Shown: positions 35,935-44,493, numbered from the stretch's first letter. The stretch: 64,000 nt of DNA from Spirosoma pollinicola (GCF_002831565.1 NZ_CP025096.1:5571014-5635013); one strand, 5' to 3'. Program-made: numbers and translations. Notes: generated by a model from the sequence alone, not told the origin.

Positions 35935-36495
35935 TTAATGTTTTTGTGTAGGATATCCACCCGGTGGCCGAACATAGCCCCGCCCGGTAATCCGCTCGCC
36001 AAGCATTTCGTAGTATGCCGGATCGGCCGGGGCTACCGTTGCCAGCCCATCCACATACTTGTTGTACAACGAGAACAGCGCGGTTATCAGCACGGTATCG
36101 TGAATCTCGCGGTCGGTGGCACCGGCTTCGCGGGCGCGGGCAACGGCTTCGGTCGTCACGGCTTTCCCGCTCGTTTGGGCAAGAGCTGAAATCTGAAGCA
36201 ATGCCTTCATTTTTTCGCTGACGGGAGCCGTTTCGATATCCTGTTTCACAGCACGGGCTGTTTCGTCGTCGCCCAGCAACAGATCAGCGGCCTTGGTATG
36301 AGCCGCTTCGCAGAAGTTCGTGCAGTTGCGCGACGACACCAGCGCGGCAATCAGTTCGCGCTCCCCCTGCGACAACGTTGATTCGCCCCGCAGCAGAATC
36401 TGCGTCAACTCGCGAATGGGCTGAGCCGTATCTAAACGATATTCGAGCAGTCCCGTAATACCGGGAAGTTGCTCAGGCAGTGGTATGTGTGGCAT
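35935..36495 (-). CDS. Carboxymuconolactone-decarboxylase family protein, shifted Cys pair
   Basis: 186 residues from the ATG at 36495 (MPHIPLPEQLPGI); an upstream in-frame ATG overlaps the haloperoxidase gene and adds a stretch unlike its relatives. The site reads SRNCTNFCEAAH: C58 and C62 are separated by three residues instead of two, with H66. DREIHDTVLITALFSLYNKYVDGLA is the conserved helix. A CxxxC arrangement is unusual for AhpD-like enzymes. It follows the intact haloperoxidase gene by 22 bp, the tightest physical link between the two families here. Confidence 0.9.
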   Translation of the reverse strand: MPHIPLPEQLPGITGLLEYRLDTAQPIRELTQILLRGESTLSQGERELIAALVSSRNCTNFCEAAHTKAADLLLGDDETARAVKQDIETAPVSEKMKALLQISALAQTSGKAVTTEAVARAREAGATDREIHDTVLITALFSLYNKYVDGLATVAPADPAYYEMLGERITGRGYVRPPGGYPTQKH

Positions 36496-36517
36496 GTGTT
36501 GAGCTATTGAATTTTTT

Positions 36518-38065
36518 CTACAACCCCGACCCATCCGCTTTACCCCGTGCTGCGGCGTAGGAACCAATATTTTTACCACAGGTCAAGCCCACTGAGCAGT
36601 CAAAACGGTAGTGGATCAGGCCGTAAATCCGTGAGTTCGACGCTTCCTGTGCCTGTGCCCAGAATTCGTCTGTCCGTTCGGGGAAGATGCTGCCTAACAC
36701 AACAGCCGCAGCCGCCGAGAAGGTCGAGTGCCCCGAGGTGTAGGAAGGGAAGTTAGGCAGGCCAACCGAGGTTTTCATGCCAAACTGCTGCGGACGAGGG
36801 TAGTAGTAATACGACTTCGTATCCCAGCAGCAAATGCCCGCATCCATTAGTGCCGTGCCAACTAAGGCCAACGTCCGGGCCATACGAACTTCGCTGTATT
36901 TGGCATCATTGGCCGCGTTGGCAGCCGCCCTCATCCAGTGGCCGGGGGGCGTGTAGCTGCCAGCACCATCCGACCAGTAGTTGGCAATTCGGGCCTGCTC
37001 GCGGGTCTGGCTTTTATTGATCGTTTTCAACTCGTCCATCGCTGTCGCAAACTCGGGGCTGTTGAGGGCCGGTGGCGGTCCAGGCCGAAGCGCAACTTTT
37101 GTAGCGGCATCGAAATTCCAGGTTGTTACCGCCCCGTAGTTTGGCAGCATAGGCGGGCGCAACGGACTTTCCTGACTCAGCCAAACCTCACTCAATCCGC
37201 GTCCTTTAGCCGCTTCGATCATACCCGCCGTGAGGGTCTGGTTGTTAGCGGCACTCATACCATCGGTTTTGGCGCGGGCCATTAGTTTAGCGGCCACCTG
37301 ATTACCCAGATCAGCACCAGCCGTTAAGTCGCTCGCTACGTTCATACCCGCCCATAAACGGCTGTTTTTATGCTCGGCCAGTTTGGCGTCCAGGTAAGGG
37401 CCTTCGCCGGGAAACATCGCTTTTAATACTGTATAGGATGCAGCCGCCACCACCGCATCTTCCGACGGATAGGCCGGTAGAGCCGAAGCTGGTAAGGCGA
37501 CCCGAACGGTTGCATCGACTTTTGAGGGAGCCGACCGGTTGAATTTGTACTTGTAATTCCAGGTGGCTACCAGTGCATCGTATTGCGCTACGCTCAGGTA
37601 GGCAAATGCGCGGGCTGAATAGGGCGGGTTAGAAAACGGAAACTTCGGATCGGCCAGTGGGTTGGCAGCATCGGGCAGCGGGTATTTCCCATCGGCATTT
37701 GAGGCTGGCGGCACGTTGTAGCGGGCGGCCAGTTCGCGGGCAATTTCGTTCCAGCGGTATACGGCACCAGTGCCCCAGTACACAACGGCTTCCTGTTGTT
37801 CCTGCGTTAAACTCGCCGATTTGGTTTTTAAATCAGCAACTTCAGCGAGGTAATCGGCGGAGGTTACCGCTGTTGGCGTGGCCACGGTTACGTCGGTGGG
37901 AGCAGTAAGGATGTATGTTTTCCAAGCACCGGCTTTCTCATCGACGCTGGCGGGTGCGTACCCCACGCGTTGCGGCTCGGTAATACTTTTATCGCAGGAA
38001 ATGATGGCGGCTGATAAACCGATCATCAGGCAGCTGATGGTAAGTAATTGACTGTATTTTTTCAT
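36518..38065 (-). CDS. Vanadium-dependent haloperoxidase family lipoprotein (complete site)
   Basis: 515 residues, signal MKKYSQLLTISCLMIGLSAA with lipobox ending IISC. The C-terminal PAP2/VHPO domain keeps every vanadate residue: K417-x6-R424-P (KSYYYYPRP), the SGH triad with H446 (PSYTSGHSTFS), R479 and H485 (NSRIYGLIHYRFD). Such enzymes oxidise halides with hydrogen peroxide, or act as phosphatases when vanadate is absent; which applies cannot be told from sequence. Surface location is expected from the lipid anchor. It is flanked by an AhpD-like gene (22 bp) and an outer-membrane protein gene (18 bp) on the same strand, and has a degenerate paralogue at 26454. Confidence 0.92.
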   Translation of the reverse strand: MKKYSQLLTISCLMIGLSAAIISCDKSITEPQRVGYAPASVDEKAGAWKTYILTAPTDVTVATPTAVTSADYLAEVADLKTKSASLTQEQQEAVVYWGTGAVYRWNEIARELAARYNVPPASNADGKYPLPDAANPLADPKFPFSNPPYSARAFAYLSVAQYDALVATWNYKYKFNRSAPSKVDATVRVALPASALPAYPSEDAVVAAASYTVLKAMFPGEGPYLDAKLAEHKNSRLWAGMNVASDLTAGADLGNQVAAKLMARAKTDGMSAANNQTLTAGMIEAAKGRGLSEVWLSQESPLRPPMLPNYGAVTTWNFDAATKVALRPGPPPALNSPEFATAMDELKTINKSQTREQARIANYWSDGAGSYTPPGHWMRAAANAANDAKYSEVRMARTLALVGTALMDAGICCWDTKSYYYYPRPQQFGMKTSVGLPNFPSYTSGHSTFSAAAAVVLGSIFPERTDEFWAQAQEASNSRIYGLIHYRFDCSVGLTCGKNIGSYAAARGKADGSGL

Positions 38066-38083
38066 GGCGCTACGGCGATCCAG

Positions 38084-38980
38084 TTATTTTTTAAAATTGA
38101 TTTGATACAACAAGCCCAGCATATAGCTCGTGCTCTGGCCTACATTCACCCCATCAACCACGTACCCGACGCGGGCATTGACGCCAATGTTGTGCGGCTG
38201 CACTTTGGCATACCAGCCCACCGAGGTAGCCTGCATGTTATTGGTCGGAAACGGCATATCGTTCCGGCGAATGTTGTCGCCATTCAGGCAGGACATGCGC
38301 TCGGCCCAGAATTCCGTTTGAAAGCCTTTCCGCAGCACACCTAACCGAACGGCGGCATCATAGGTATTGGGCACCTGTACTTCGTTTGTGTTATAGACCC
38401 GGTCGTTGGCCTGATAGGCGTCCTGGTCGATACGGGTGTTGCTGCGCCAGCCGTAGCTGCCATGCGCTGTTACATAAAGCCCGGTTTTACGTTCCCGGTA
38501 ATTGAGCAACAGGCGCCCGGTAACGGTGCGGCACTGCAACCCGATCGACATTGGTAGAAAATTCGGCACATAATTACCGACTGGAATAGACCCACCCACA
38601 ACGGCATTGACCGAGAATCCGCCAACCTGCACGGCTTTGACTTTCAGCCAGGCCGATACATCCTGAATGCCATGCTGCCCCATCAGGTTGCCTGCACTGG
38701 TACTGGTCCAGACATACGGCAGACTCAAAATAACGTTAACACGCTTGCTGATGCCGATAACGGGCATGAGCATAAAACTCTGCGTCGTTTGCGTACCGAT
38801 GTTCAGGTTTTCGCGTTTCAGGCTTCCCTCCCAGTACTGATTCCAGGAGCTGTAACCGTACATGCCAGCCACACAGATTTGCCGCTTACTCATATATATC
38901 GCATCCTGCGGCATCTGGGCCTGAGCCGCAAAGGGCGTCAGAAAAGCAGCAACGATAAGGCATTTTAGACTTCTTTTCAT
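38084..38980 (-). CDS. Outer-membrane beta-barrel protein paired with haloperoxidase
   Basis: 298 residues from ATG 38980 (signal MKRSLKCLIVAAFLTPFAAQAQ); a longer start exists but lies beyond the signal. Barrel-type sequence with SKRVNVILSLPYVWTSTSAG, GQHGIQDVSAWLKVKA and VNAVVGGSIPVGNYVPNFLP, as in outer-membrane transporters of the phenol-degradation family. Related to the protein at 28068-28985 by the ending DGxNxGxST and by the IQDVSA block. Its gene stops 18 bp before the haloperoxidase gene, so they are almost certainly cotranscribed. Confidence 0.8.
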   Translation of the reverse strand: MKRSLKCLIVAAFLTPFAAQAQMPQDAIYMSKRQICVAGMYGYSSWNQYWEGSLKRENLNIGTQTTQSFMLMPVIGISKRVNVILSLPYVWTSTSAGNLMGQHGIQDVSAWLKVKAVQVGGFSVNAVVGGSIPVGNYVPNFLPMSIGLQCRTVTGRLLLNYRERKTGLYVTAHGSYGWRSNTRIDQDAYQANDRVYNTNEVQVPNTYDAAVRLGVLRKGFQTEFWAERMSCLNGDNIRRNDMPFPTNNMQATSVGWYAKVQPHNIGVNARVGYVVDGVNVGQSTSYMLGLLYQINFKK

Positions 38981-39009
38981 TGGTTGGTTCTTTACTATAC
39001 GATGGAGGT

Positions 39010-39060
39010 GTAGTGGATTGGTTGAGTAGTTAATTGTCAACTACTCAACCAATCCACTAC
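39010..39060. repeat. Perfect 21-bp inverted repeat with 9-nt loop
   Basis: 39010-39030 and 39040-39060 are perfectly complementary. It lies 16 bp after the end of the outer-membrane protein gene at 39077 and 29 bp before the next gene start, in the same-strand gap of the cluster. No T-run follows on the minus strand, so processing or stabilisation is as likely as termination. Confidence 0.9.
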
Positions 39061-39076
39061 TAGACTATTCAACTAC

Positions 39077-40192
39077 TTAAAACCAGCGGGATACGTTGAT
39101 CGAAACCAGGTAATCGGCAAAAGCAGCATCGCCATGTTTCAGACCCAGTGGGTCCAGGCGATCAGCATAACTGGTAATCCGGTTGCGATACACGGCAACA
39201 GGCACCGTGGCAGCTATCGACGTTTTGTGGCGCATGTACGACACGCCCGGCTCTACCGAGACGATATAACCCGGACGACGGAAACCGCTGCTGCCACCAA
39301 AGGCATCAATAGCCGGAACACCTTCAACCCGGCCGCCCAGCATAATAGCCAGGCCCGGAATCGCCTTGATTGACTGGCTCAAGCCAATACGAGCCGCAAA
39401 CTGATCGGCTACGGAGAACTTACCCGTTACGAGGTCAATTGTAGTCGCTTCCGGGCTGCGTACAGTGCTGTTCGTTTCGCGTGGATTAAACAGGTAAAAC
39501 CCATTCGCATAGGCCGTTAACGTTTTCGTTAGCGATACATATCCCTGAAGCTCAACGCTGACACCCACTCCGCCATCGCCTAACTGGATTGACTGATCGA
39601 CAGGCTTGTTGATCGTATAATCGACCCCTTCTTTGGTGAGTTTATGAAAATTGTCAGTTACGCCATAGTTGCCCGTTGGCAGTTTGACACCCAACCCGAC
39701 CGATAAGTTTGCTTTGGGCAGTTTGACAGGATTAACCAGCCAGTAGCTTCCCGAAAGGCGCAAATCGCCGATTCCCTGTGAGCCGGTATGAAAGCGTTTT
39801 TGCTCTGGATTTTGCGCGACGGTGTTGCCATAATGTTCATAAAGCGACGAGCGGTCATTGTCCTGAAGCGGCAGATTGACCGAAAAAGATAACCGCTGAT
39901 TGACCATGTAGGTAAGCCCCAGGTCGATAGCGTGCGACACATTGATCACGTTGGTACCCTGTTCAACGCGCTGTTTTTGTTCTTCATCGCCCACAAAGTG
40001 CTTGTAGGACCGAAAGAAGCGGTAACCTGCCGATACCTGCCAGTGACCGGTACGTTGTTTGAAATAATCGGCAGAACCCGCCGGAGCAGCACAGCTCATG
40101 TGCCGAACGGCTACACAACCTTGCGCCGATACCGGGGCATTGGAAAGTACTATATAGGCAAACGCCAGAACGATTGTATAAATCGACTTCAT
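39077..40192 (-). CDS. Outer-membrane transporter-like protein with CVAVR motif
   Basis: 371 residues from ATG 40192, which gives the signal MKSIYTIVLAFAYIVLSNAP; the longer frame to 40282 has no sense before it. The mature N-terminus has two Cys (GCVAVRHMSCAAP) and then a beta-rich barrel: QVSAGYRFFRSYKHFVGDEE, LGLTYMVNQRLSFSVNLPL, GIGDLRLSGSYWLV, VGLGVKLPTGNYG. This resembles the phenol-degradation-type outer-membrane family. It is the first gene of the cluster. Ligand unknown. Confidence 0.8.
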   Translation of the reverse strand: MKSIYTIVLAFAYIVLSNAPVSAQGCVAVRHMSCAAPAGSADYFKQRTGHWQVSAGYRFFRSYKHFVGDEEQKQRVEQGTNVINVSHAIDLGLTYMVNQRLSFSVNLPLQDNDRSSLYEHYGNTVAQNPEQKRFHTGSQGIGDLRLSGSYWLVNPVKLPKANLSVGLGVKLPTGNYGVTDNFHKLTKEGVDYTINKPVDQSIQLGDGGVGVSVELQGYVSLTKTLTAYANGFYLFNPRETNSTVRSPEATTIDLVTGKFSVADQFAARIGLSQSIKAIPGLAIMLGGRVEGVPAIDAFGGSSGFRRPGYIVSVEPGVSYMRHKTSIAATVPVAVYRNRITSYADRLDPLGLKHGDAAFADYLVSINVSRWF

Positions 40193-40527
40193 GTAAAGAA
40201 ATGTCTGAGATGGAAAATGAATGGACCATGGGATGACCCACAACGACAGGGCCGACGCAGCGCATAGGTTGTGCAAACACAAACCAGTATGGCCTATCAG
40301 TCCATCAGCATGATCAAAACCCGTCTAATCGCGGAGCCGAAACAGCTGAGCAGCAGGCTACAACCAGGAATGGTAAATTGATAGCAGTCACATAGTATAG
40401 TGTAGCCGTTTCAACGATACCAGCGCAGGTATCGAACGAATACGACTTATCTACACGAAAATGTGCAGACAAATAACCAGCAAAAGCTACGTCAATTTAG
40501 ATCCGGAAACGCGATCAGGAATTCACC
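40193..40527. other. 335-bp gap upstream of the haloperoxidase cluster
   Basis: No gene and no long hairpin. It should contain the promoter of the minus-strand cluster and receives the end of the hypothetical gene at 40528. A good TAnnTTTG box could not be placed at a proper distance from 40192. A short stem (ATACCAGCGCAGGTAT, near 40418) is the only local structure seen. Confidence 0.45.
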
Positions 40528-41094
40528 TCAGACTTCGGGAGGGGGAGAATGAACGGGGAGGGCGCGGGCAGCAAACACAAACAGAACGTTTGGAATGCGG
40601 ACGGCTTCGCGCCAGCCAGGGGAGAGAAAGTTGAAAATGGATCCTGGATTAGGGGAGTATTCCTTTAGCAGGAATTTAAGAAGCTGATTGGCTTTTTTGT
40701 GCGGGTCTGTTGCCCCTGAAATATGGTCGTTTAGAAACGACAGCAAATCGCTCTGCCAGAACGAATGACTTTCGGACTGTAAACCCGTTATATGCAGTAC
40801 ATCGCCCTGTACTTCCAGACTTACCACACTGTAGTACTGCCCCCGGTAACTAAATCCATCGGAGGTCGTTCGGGTAATGGCACTGGCATCGGGCTGGCCT
40901 TTCAGGGGAATCTGAAACTCGACCATGCTATCCACCGACCGGTACACCATGAGCTGTTCCGACAGGTCATGCTCTGCCTGCCACCACGTACCCACAAACA
41001 CCAGCACATACGCCAGGGTGTGGTAGAGGAACAAGCCAAAGAGACCGATGGATACTGCTTTCTTCACAAGTGTGATCAGTGAAACTTTTCTCAA
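40528..41094 (-). CDS. Hypothetical membrane-anchored protein
   Basis: 188 residues with one N-terminal hydrophobic helix (VSIGLFGLFLYHTLAYVLVFV) followed by a soluble, probably periplasmic part of mixed beta and alpha (TTSDGFSYRGQYYSVVSLEV, ITGLQSESHSFWQSDLL) and a hydrophobic tail (NVLFVFAARAL). No family was recognised. It is divergent to moaA and 335 bp upstream of the haloperoxidase cluster on the same strand, so it could be an accessory protein of the cluster or unrelated. Confidence 0.7.
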   Translation of the reverse strand: MRKVSLITLVKKAVSIGLFGLFLYHTLAYVLVFVGTWWQAEHDLSEQLMVYRSVDSMVEFQIPLKGQPDASAITRTTSDGFSYRGQYYSVVSLEVQGDVLHITGLQSESHSFWQSDLLSFLNDHISGATDPHKKANQLLKFLLKEYSPNPGSIFNFLSPGWREAVRIPNVLFVFAARALPVHSPPPEV

Positions 41095-41157
41095 AAATAA
41101 TACTAATTTCTTAACAAAAACTAATCACTCTAGTTAACCGCTATTTTTTAATCAGTT

Positions 41158-41207
41158 TATAGGAATCTGTACAACGAACGGGGCCGCCTATTGTACAGAT
41201 TCCTATA
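41158..41207. repeat. Perfect 17-bp inverted repeat before moaA
   Basis: 41158-41174 pairs perfectly with 41191-41207, loop 16 nt. It lies in the divergent gap, ending 16 bp upstream of the moaA -33 box. Its place in a promoter region rather than behind a gene makes an operator role possible. Confidence 0.85.
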
Positions 41208-41222
41208 AGTAGCGCAATTCGG

Positions 41223-41254
41223 ATTGTCCACTGCAATCAAAAGGCGTAGATTTG
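41223..41254 (+). promoter_or_regulatory. moaA promoter
   Basis: ATTG at 41223-41226, 20-bp spacer and a perfect TAnnTTTG (TAGATTTG, 41247-41254). Transcription would start near 41260, which excludes the TTG start at 41224 and supports the ATG at 41272. Confidence 0.7.
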
Positions 41255-41271
41255 TGTTAGTAGACTACTGC

Positions 41272-42252
41272 ATGATTTACGACAACCACAACCGCCCTAT
41301 TTCCTATCTCCGGCTGGCCGTTACGGACCGCTGCAACTTGCGGTGCTTTTACTGCATGCCCGAAGAAGGCATAAAGTACCTGCCTAAACATCAGGTACTG
41401 TCCTATGAAGAGATGGAACGGCTGGTGCGCGTGTTGGCGAAACTGGGCGTTGAGAAAGTTCGTATCACGGGTGGTGAACCGTTCGTACGAGCTGGTTTGA
41501 TGGACTTTCTGCATCGGCTAGCCGAGATTGATGGCCTCAACGACATTTCGCTGACAACCAATGGCGTATTGACGGCTCCGCACATACCGGCTCTGGCCGC
41601 TCTTGGCGTTAAATCAGTTAACTTGAGTCTGGATACCCTCGACCGGGCACGATTCCATAAAATTACCCGGCGCGATGAGTTGCCAGCCGTGTTGAAAACC
41701 CTGGATGCACTGCTGGAAGCGGGTATTCAAACCAAAATCAACGCCGTTGTTATGGATGGTCAGAATACGCAGGATCTGGTGCCATTGACGGAAATGACCC
41801 GCACCATGCCTGTCGATGTGCGGTTTATTGAAGAAATGCCGTTCAACGGCGAAGGGAGCCATTACCCGGTGCTCAACTGGACTCACAAACGCATTATTGA
41901 GGAAATCCGGGCGCATTTCCCTGATCTACAAAAACTACTCGATCCACCATTTTCGACGTCGGCCAACTACCAGATTCCGGGACATCAGGGGACTATTGGC
42001 GTCATTGCCGCTTTCAGCAGGACCTTCTGCGGCACCTGCAACCGCATTCGCATGACGGCGCAGGGAACGCTTAAAACCTGTTTGTATGATGACGGCGTTC
42101 TCGATGTTCGGGCGCTAATGCGCAGTGGTGCTTCCGACGAAGAACTCACAACCGCTTTCCTGAAAGCCTTTTCTCATCGCCCCGCCAACGGTTTCGAAGC
42201 CGAACAAAAACGGGATACCGTTACCGAGTCAATGTCTACGATTGGGGGGTAA
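41272..42252 (+). CDS. moaA: GTP 3',8-cyclase (molybdenum cofactor biosynthesis)
   Basis: Radical-SAM enzyme, first step of molybdopterin synthesis, 326 residues. The N-terminal cluster ligands C21-x3-C25-xx-C28 (CNLRCFYC) and the C-terminal cluster ligands C253, C256 and C270 (FCGTCNRIRMTAQGTLKTC) are both present, as are VRITGGEPFVRAGL and SLDTLDRARFHKITRR. The C-terminal GG of MoaA that helps catalysis is kept (STIGG at the end). No other moa gene is in the window. The start is fixed by the upstream promoter. Confidence 0.96.
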   Translation: MIYDNHNRPISYLRLAVTDRCNLRCFYCMPEEGIKYLPKHQVLSYEEMERLVRVLAKLGVEKVRITGGEPFVRAGLMDFLHRLAEIDGLNDISLTTNGVLTAPHIPALAALGVKSVNLSLDTLDRARFHKITRRDELPAVLKTLDALLEAGIQTKINAVVMDGQNTQDLVPLTEMTRTMPVDVRFIEEMPFNGEGSHYPVLNWTHKRIIEEIRAHFPDLQKLLDPPFSTSANYQIPGHQGTIGVIAAFSRTFCGTCNRIRMTAQGTLKTCLYDDGVLDVRALMRSGASDEELTTAFLKAFSHRPANGFEAEQKRDTVTESMSTIGG

Positions 42253-42257
42253 TGAAC

Positions 42258-42394
42258 GCTGGCGCGGGTTTGAACCGCACGGGCGGCCCCGCCGTGCCTT
42301 TTTATATAGCCAGCATTCGCTGGCGTTCCAGCTTATTTATCCGCGTCAGTAAATACTGACGAAATAAGAGGCACGGGCGAATGCCCGCGCCAGC
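42258..42394. repeat. Complex inverted repeat, CTGGCGCGGG family
   Basis: The outer ends GCTGGCGCGGG (from 42258) and CCCGCGCCAGC (to 42394) are complementary. Inside are smaller palindromes: GGCACGGGCGAATGCC-type, AGCCAGCATTCGCTGGC and GTCAGTAAATACTGAC. The element fills the whole gap between convergent moaA and the NMT1-like gene. It is a larger, more diverged member of the family at 294-410 and 22777-22822. Confidence 0.82.
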
Positions 42395-42404
42395 AACGCA
42401 CTTC

Positions 42405-43358
42405 CTACCGCATCATGGCGGGAACACCTTCCAGGTATTTATTCGTGAACAACGCATCCACGTCCATCCGTTGAATCAAATCACCGGTAGGATCGGTAAG
42501 CAAGTGATTGCGAATCATCCAGTTGACAAACGATACCCAGACATTCCGGTGCATAAAGCCCCAATGGCCTTCTCCATCCAGATAATAGCTGGAAACCATT
42601 TGCTGACTTTGCTCGACAAAATTCCGTTTTAAGCTTGGGTGATTTGCCGTTTTCATTAAAATTCGGGCGGCTTCGTCGGGATTTTTGATGGCATACCGGT
42701 AGCCAGCCGCTGTTTCCTGCAAAAACCGTTTCAAAGCGTCACCGTTTTCTTCCGTCCATTTACTATGGCCGGTAAGAACGGGGTTGTATCCATACGGTAT
42801 TTCGAACTCATCAAATAAAAACTGATTCAGTTCTACACCCTGAATATCGGCCAGTACACCCTCCCAGGTTAACCAGCACCAGGCAGCATCGACTTCCCGG
42901 GTCAATAAGGCACGCCAGATTCCCGACAAGCCTGATTTATGCGACACAAACTGACCACGACCATCGTCGTTCTGGATCATCTGCCGAATAATATCTTCCT
43001 CATATCGAGCACCGTATGAAGCATATACTTTACCATCCAGATCTTTCGGTCGGCTGATACCGCTTTCTTTCAATGTAACAATAGCACTAACGTCGCGGGC
43101 CAGTACAGAAGCCACTGCTAGTAACGGCACTCCATTTGTCTGGTAACTAACAACGCTTTCGGAGGGGGTAATACCTAGTTCGGCATTACCCTGAGCAACG
43201 CGCCGGGCGGGTGGTGTCTGGTAATTATCCTGATCGGGCAATATAAATTCAACATCAAGGCCGACCCGCTCATAATCTCCTTTTGCCAGAGCGACATAAA
43301 ATCCTGTGTGGTTTGTATTTGGCGTCCGGTCGAGGGCTAAGCGAATTTTCGTGTTCAT
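42405..43358 (-). CDS. NMT1/THI5-like substrate-binding-fold protein without signal peptide
   Basis: 317 residues of the ABC substrate-binding/THI5 superfamily (LALDRTPNTNHTGFYVALAK, YERVGLDVEFILPDQ, QGNAELGITPSESVVSYQTN). The family's usual signal peptide or lipobox is missing, and the first residues already belong to the domain, so it is cytosolic. No ABC permease or ATPase is adjacent. Options are a pyrimidine-binding protein of thiamine metabolism, a THI5-like synthase, or a sensor. The Cys-rich loop of yeast THI5 is not seen. A TACTTTTG -7-like box lies on the minus strand at 43431-43438. Confidence 0.8.
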   Translation of the reverse strand: MNTKIRLALDRTPNTNHTGFYVALAKGDYERVGLDVEFILPDQDNYQTPPARRVAQGNAELGITPSESVVSYQTNGVPLLAVASVLARDVSAIVTLKESGISRPKDLDGKVYASYGARYEEDIIRQMIQNDDGRGQFVSHKSGLSGIWRALLTREVDAAWCWLTWEGVLADIQGVELNQFLFDEFEIPYGYNPVLTGHSKWTEENGDALKRFLQETAAGYRYAIKNPDEAARILMKTANHPSLKRNFVEQSQQMVSSYYLDGEGHWGFMHRNVWVSFVNWMIRNHLLTDPTGDLIQRMDVDALFTNKYLEGVPAMMR

Positions 43359-43586
43359 AATATTCGGTACTGCTACGGCTTCTTTATATGTCAGATCAAA
43401 AAACTAAACGGTCATTCAGGCAACTATAGACAAAAGTAATCAATTGAAAACAAACAGATTAACCTAATAATCAGGATCAGTTAATACCTACTTACCGTAT
43501 GCCATTAATTAACTACAGAGTTGATGTAAGGTTTTTAAAAAATGACCTTACTACCCAATAAAAATGCAAAGGTGCAACGACTAAAA

Positions 43587-43620
43587 AACGTGTTCAATGA
43601 CATGCGTCAGTAAACACGTT
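43587..43620 (-). terminator. Terminator after Nudix-type regulator gene
   Basis: AACGTGTT (43587-43594) pairs with AACACGTT (43613-43620). On the minus strand the stem is followed by a run of six T. It starts 12 bp after the stop of the regulator gene. Confidence 0.78.
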
Positions 43621-43631
43621 TGCACTAATTA

Positions 43632-44405
43632 TCAACCTACAAATAGAATCTCATCAGCCAGGGCTTTTTCGTATTTTTCTTTACTGAATCGATATAAATA
43701 AGGGGCTTTATGTGCGCCACCCGTTTTGCGTTCGTCAAGCCGTTCAAGAATACCGTAGCCCAGCATCCGTTTCTGAAAATTCCGCCGGTCGAGCGGCTGG
43801 CCAAGAATCGTTTCGTAAAGTTGTTGCAGATCGGGCATGGTAAACTTATCAGGCAACAAATTATAGCCGATAGGCTGATAGCTCAATTGCCGACGCAACG
43901 TTTTCAAGGCCAGTGTAATCATGTCATTATGATCAAAGAGCAGGAGTGGAATTTGGTTGATGTCCCACCAGCGACACTCTGCGGCAAAAAAATCGGGTGT
44001 GGGTGTCACGCCGGCAAACTCGACCAGCGCATAATAACCAACGGAAACATCGCGGCTGGCAAATTCCTTCAGCGCTTCGTCGGGTAGCCCCAGCTTGGTC
44101 AATGTTTCCTCCCGGCTGTAGTTTTTATATCGGATCACATCGCCGAAAGTGTGAAACTGTTGCAGGAATAGTTCACTCAGCCCCGTGCGTTCCCGTAAGC
44201 TACGGTAGGCAGCCGTCTCCAGATTTTCTTCATGACGAATTCGACCACCCGGTAAACACCAGTCATCCGTTTCTTTCCAACGCAACAAAAGGACTTTCAA
44301 CTGGCCATCATGAAAGCCAAATATGACCAGATCCATCGACACCGAGGGCAGGTAATTTGTCTTTAGATCAGAAATCAGCCGCTCCAGTTCTTTTTTGTAT
44401 TCCAT
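43632..44405 (-). CDS. Nudix-domain transcriptional regulator (NrtR/AraR type)
   Basis: 257 residues from ATG 44405. N-terminal Nudix domain (SMDLVIFGFHDGQLKVLLLRW) with a degenerate Nudix box: G54-x5-E60-x7 then RSLRERTG where catalytic boxes have REUxEExG, so hydrolysis is probably lost. The C-terminal part (FTMPDLQQLYETILGQPLDR and RNFQKRMLGYGILERLD) is the winged helix typical of Nudix regulators. In Bacteroidota such proteins control sugar catabolism. It is divergent, 88 bp from the PQQ-propeller fusion gene, which is the natural target. A GTGT/ACAC palindrome across a T-run (about 44428-44446) lies between them. Confidence 0.88.
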   Translation of the reverse strand: MEYKKELERLISDLKTNYLPSVSMDLVIFGFHDGQLKVLLLRWKETDDWCLPGGRIRHEENLETAAYRSLRERTGLSELFLQQFHTFGDVIRYKNYSREETLTKLGLPDEALKEFASRDVSVGYYALVEFAGVTPTPDFFAAECRWWDINQIPLLLFDHNDMITLALKTLRRQLSYQPIGYNLLPDKFTMPDLQQLYETILGQPLDRRNFQKRMLGYGILERLDERKTGGAHKAPYLYRFSKEKYEKALADEILFVG

Positions 44406-44493
44406 CAAGAAAATAATCAACTATTAAAAGTGTGTTTTTTTTACACAATGAGAAAATATTTCGATATTATTGTGTTGAAACTACGCATTAAAC

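Noticed and set aside
41224..41271. Upstream TTG start for moaA
   Set aside because: A perfect -7 promoter box lies inside this extension, so it cannot be translated from that promoter.
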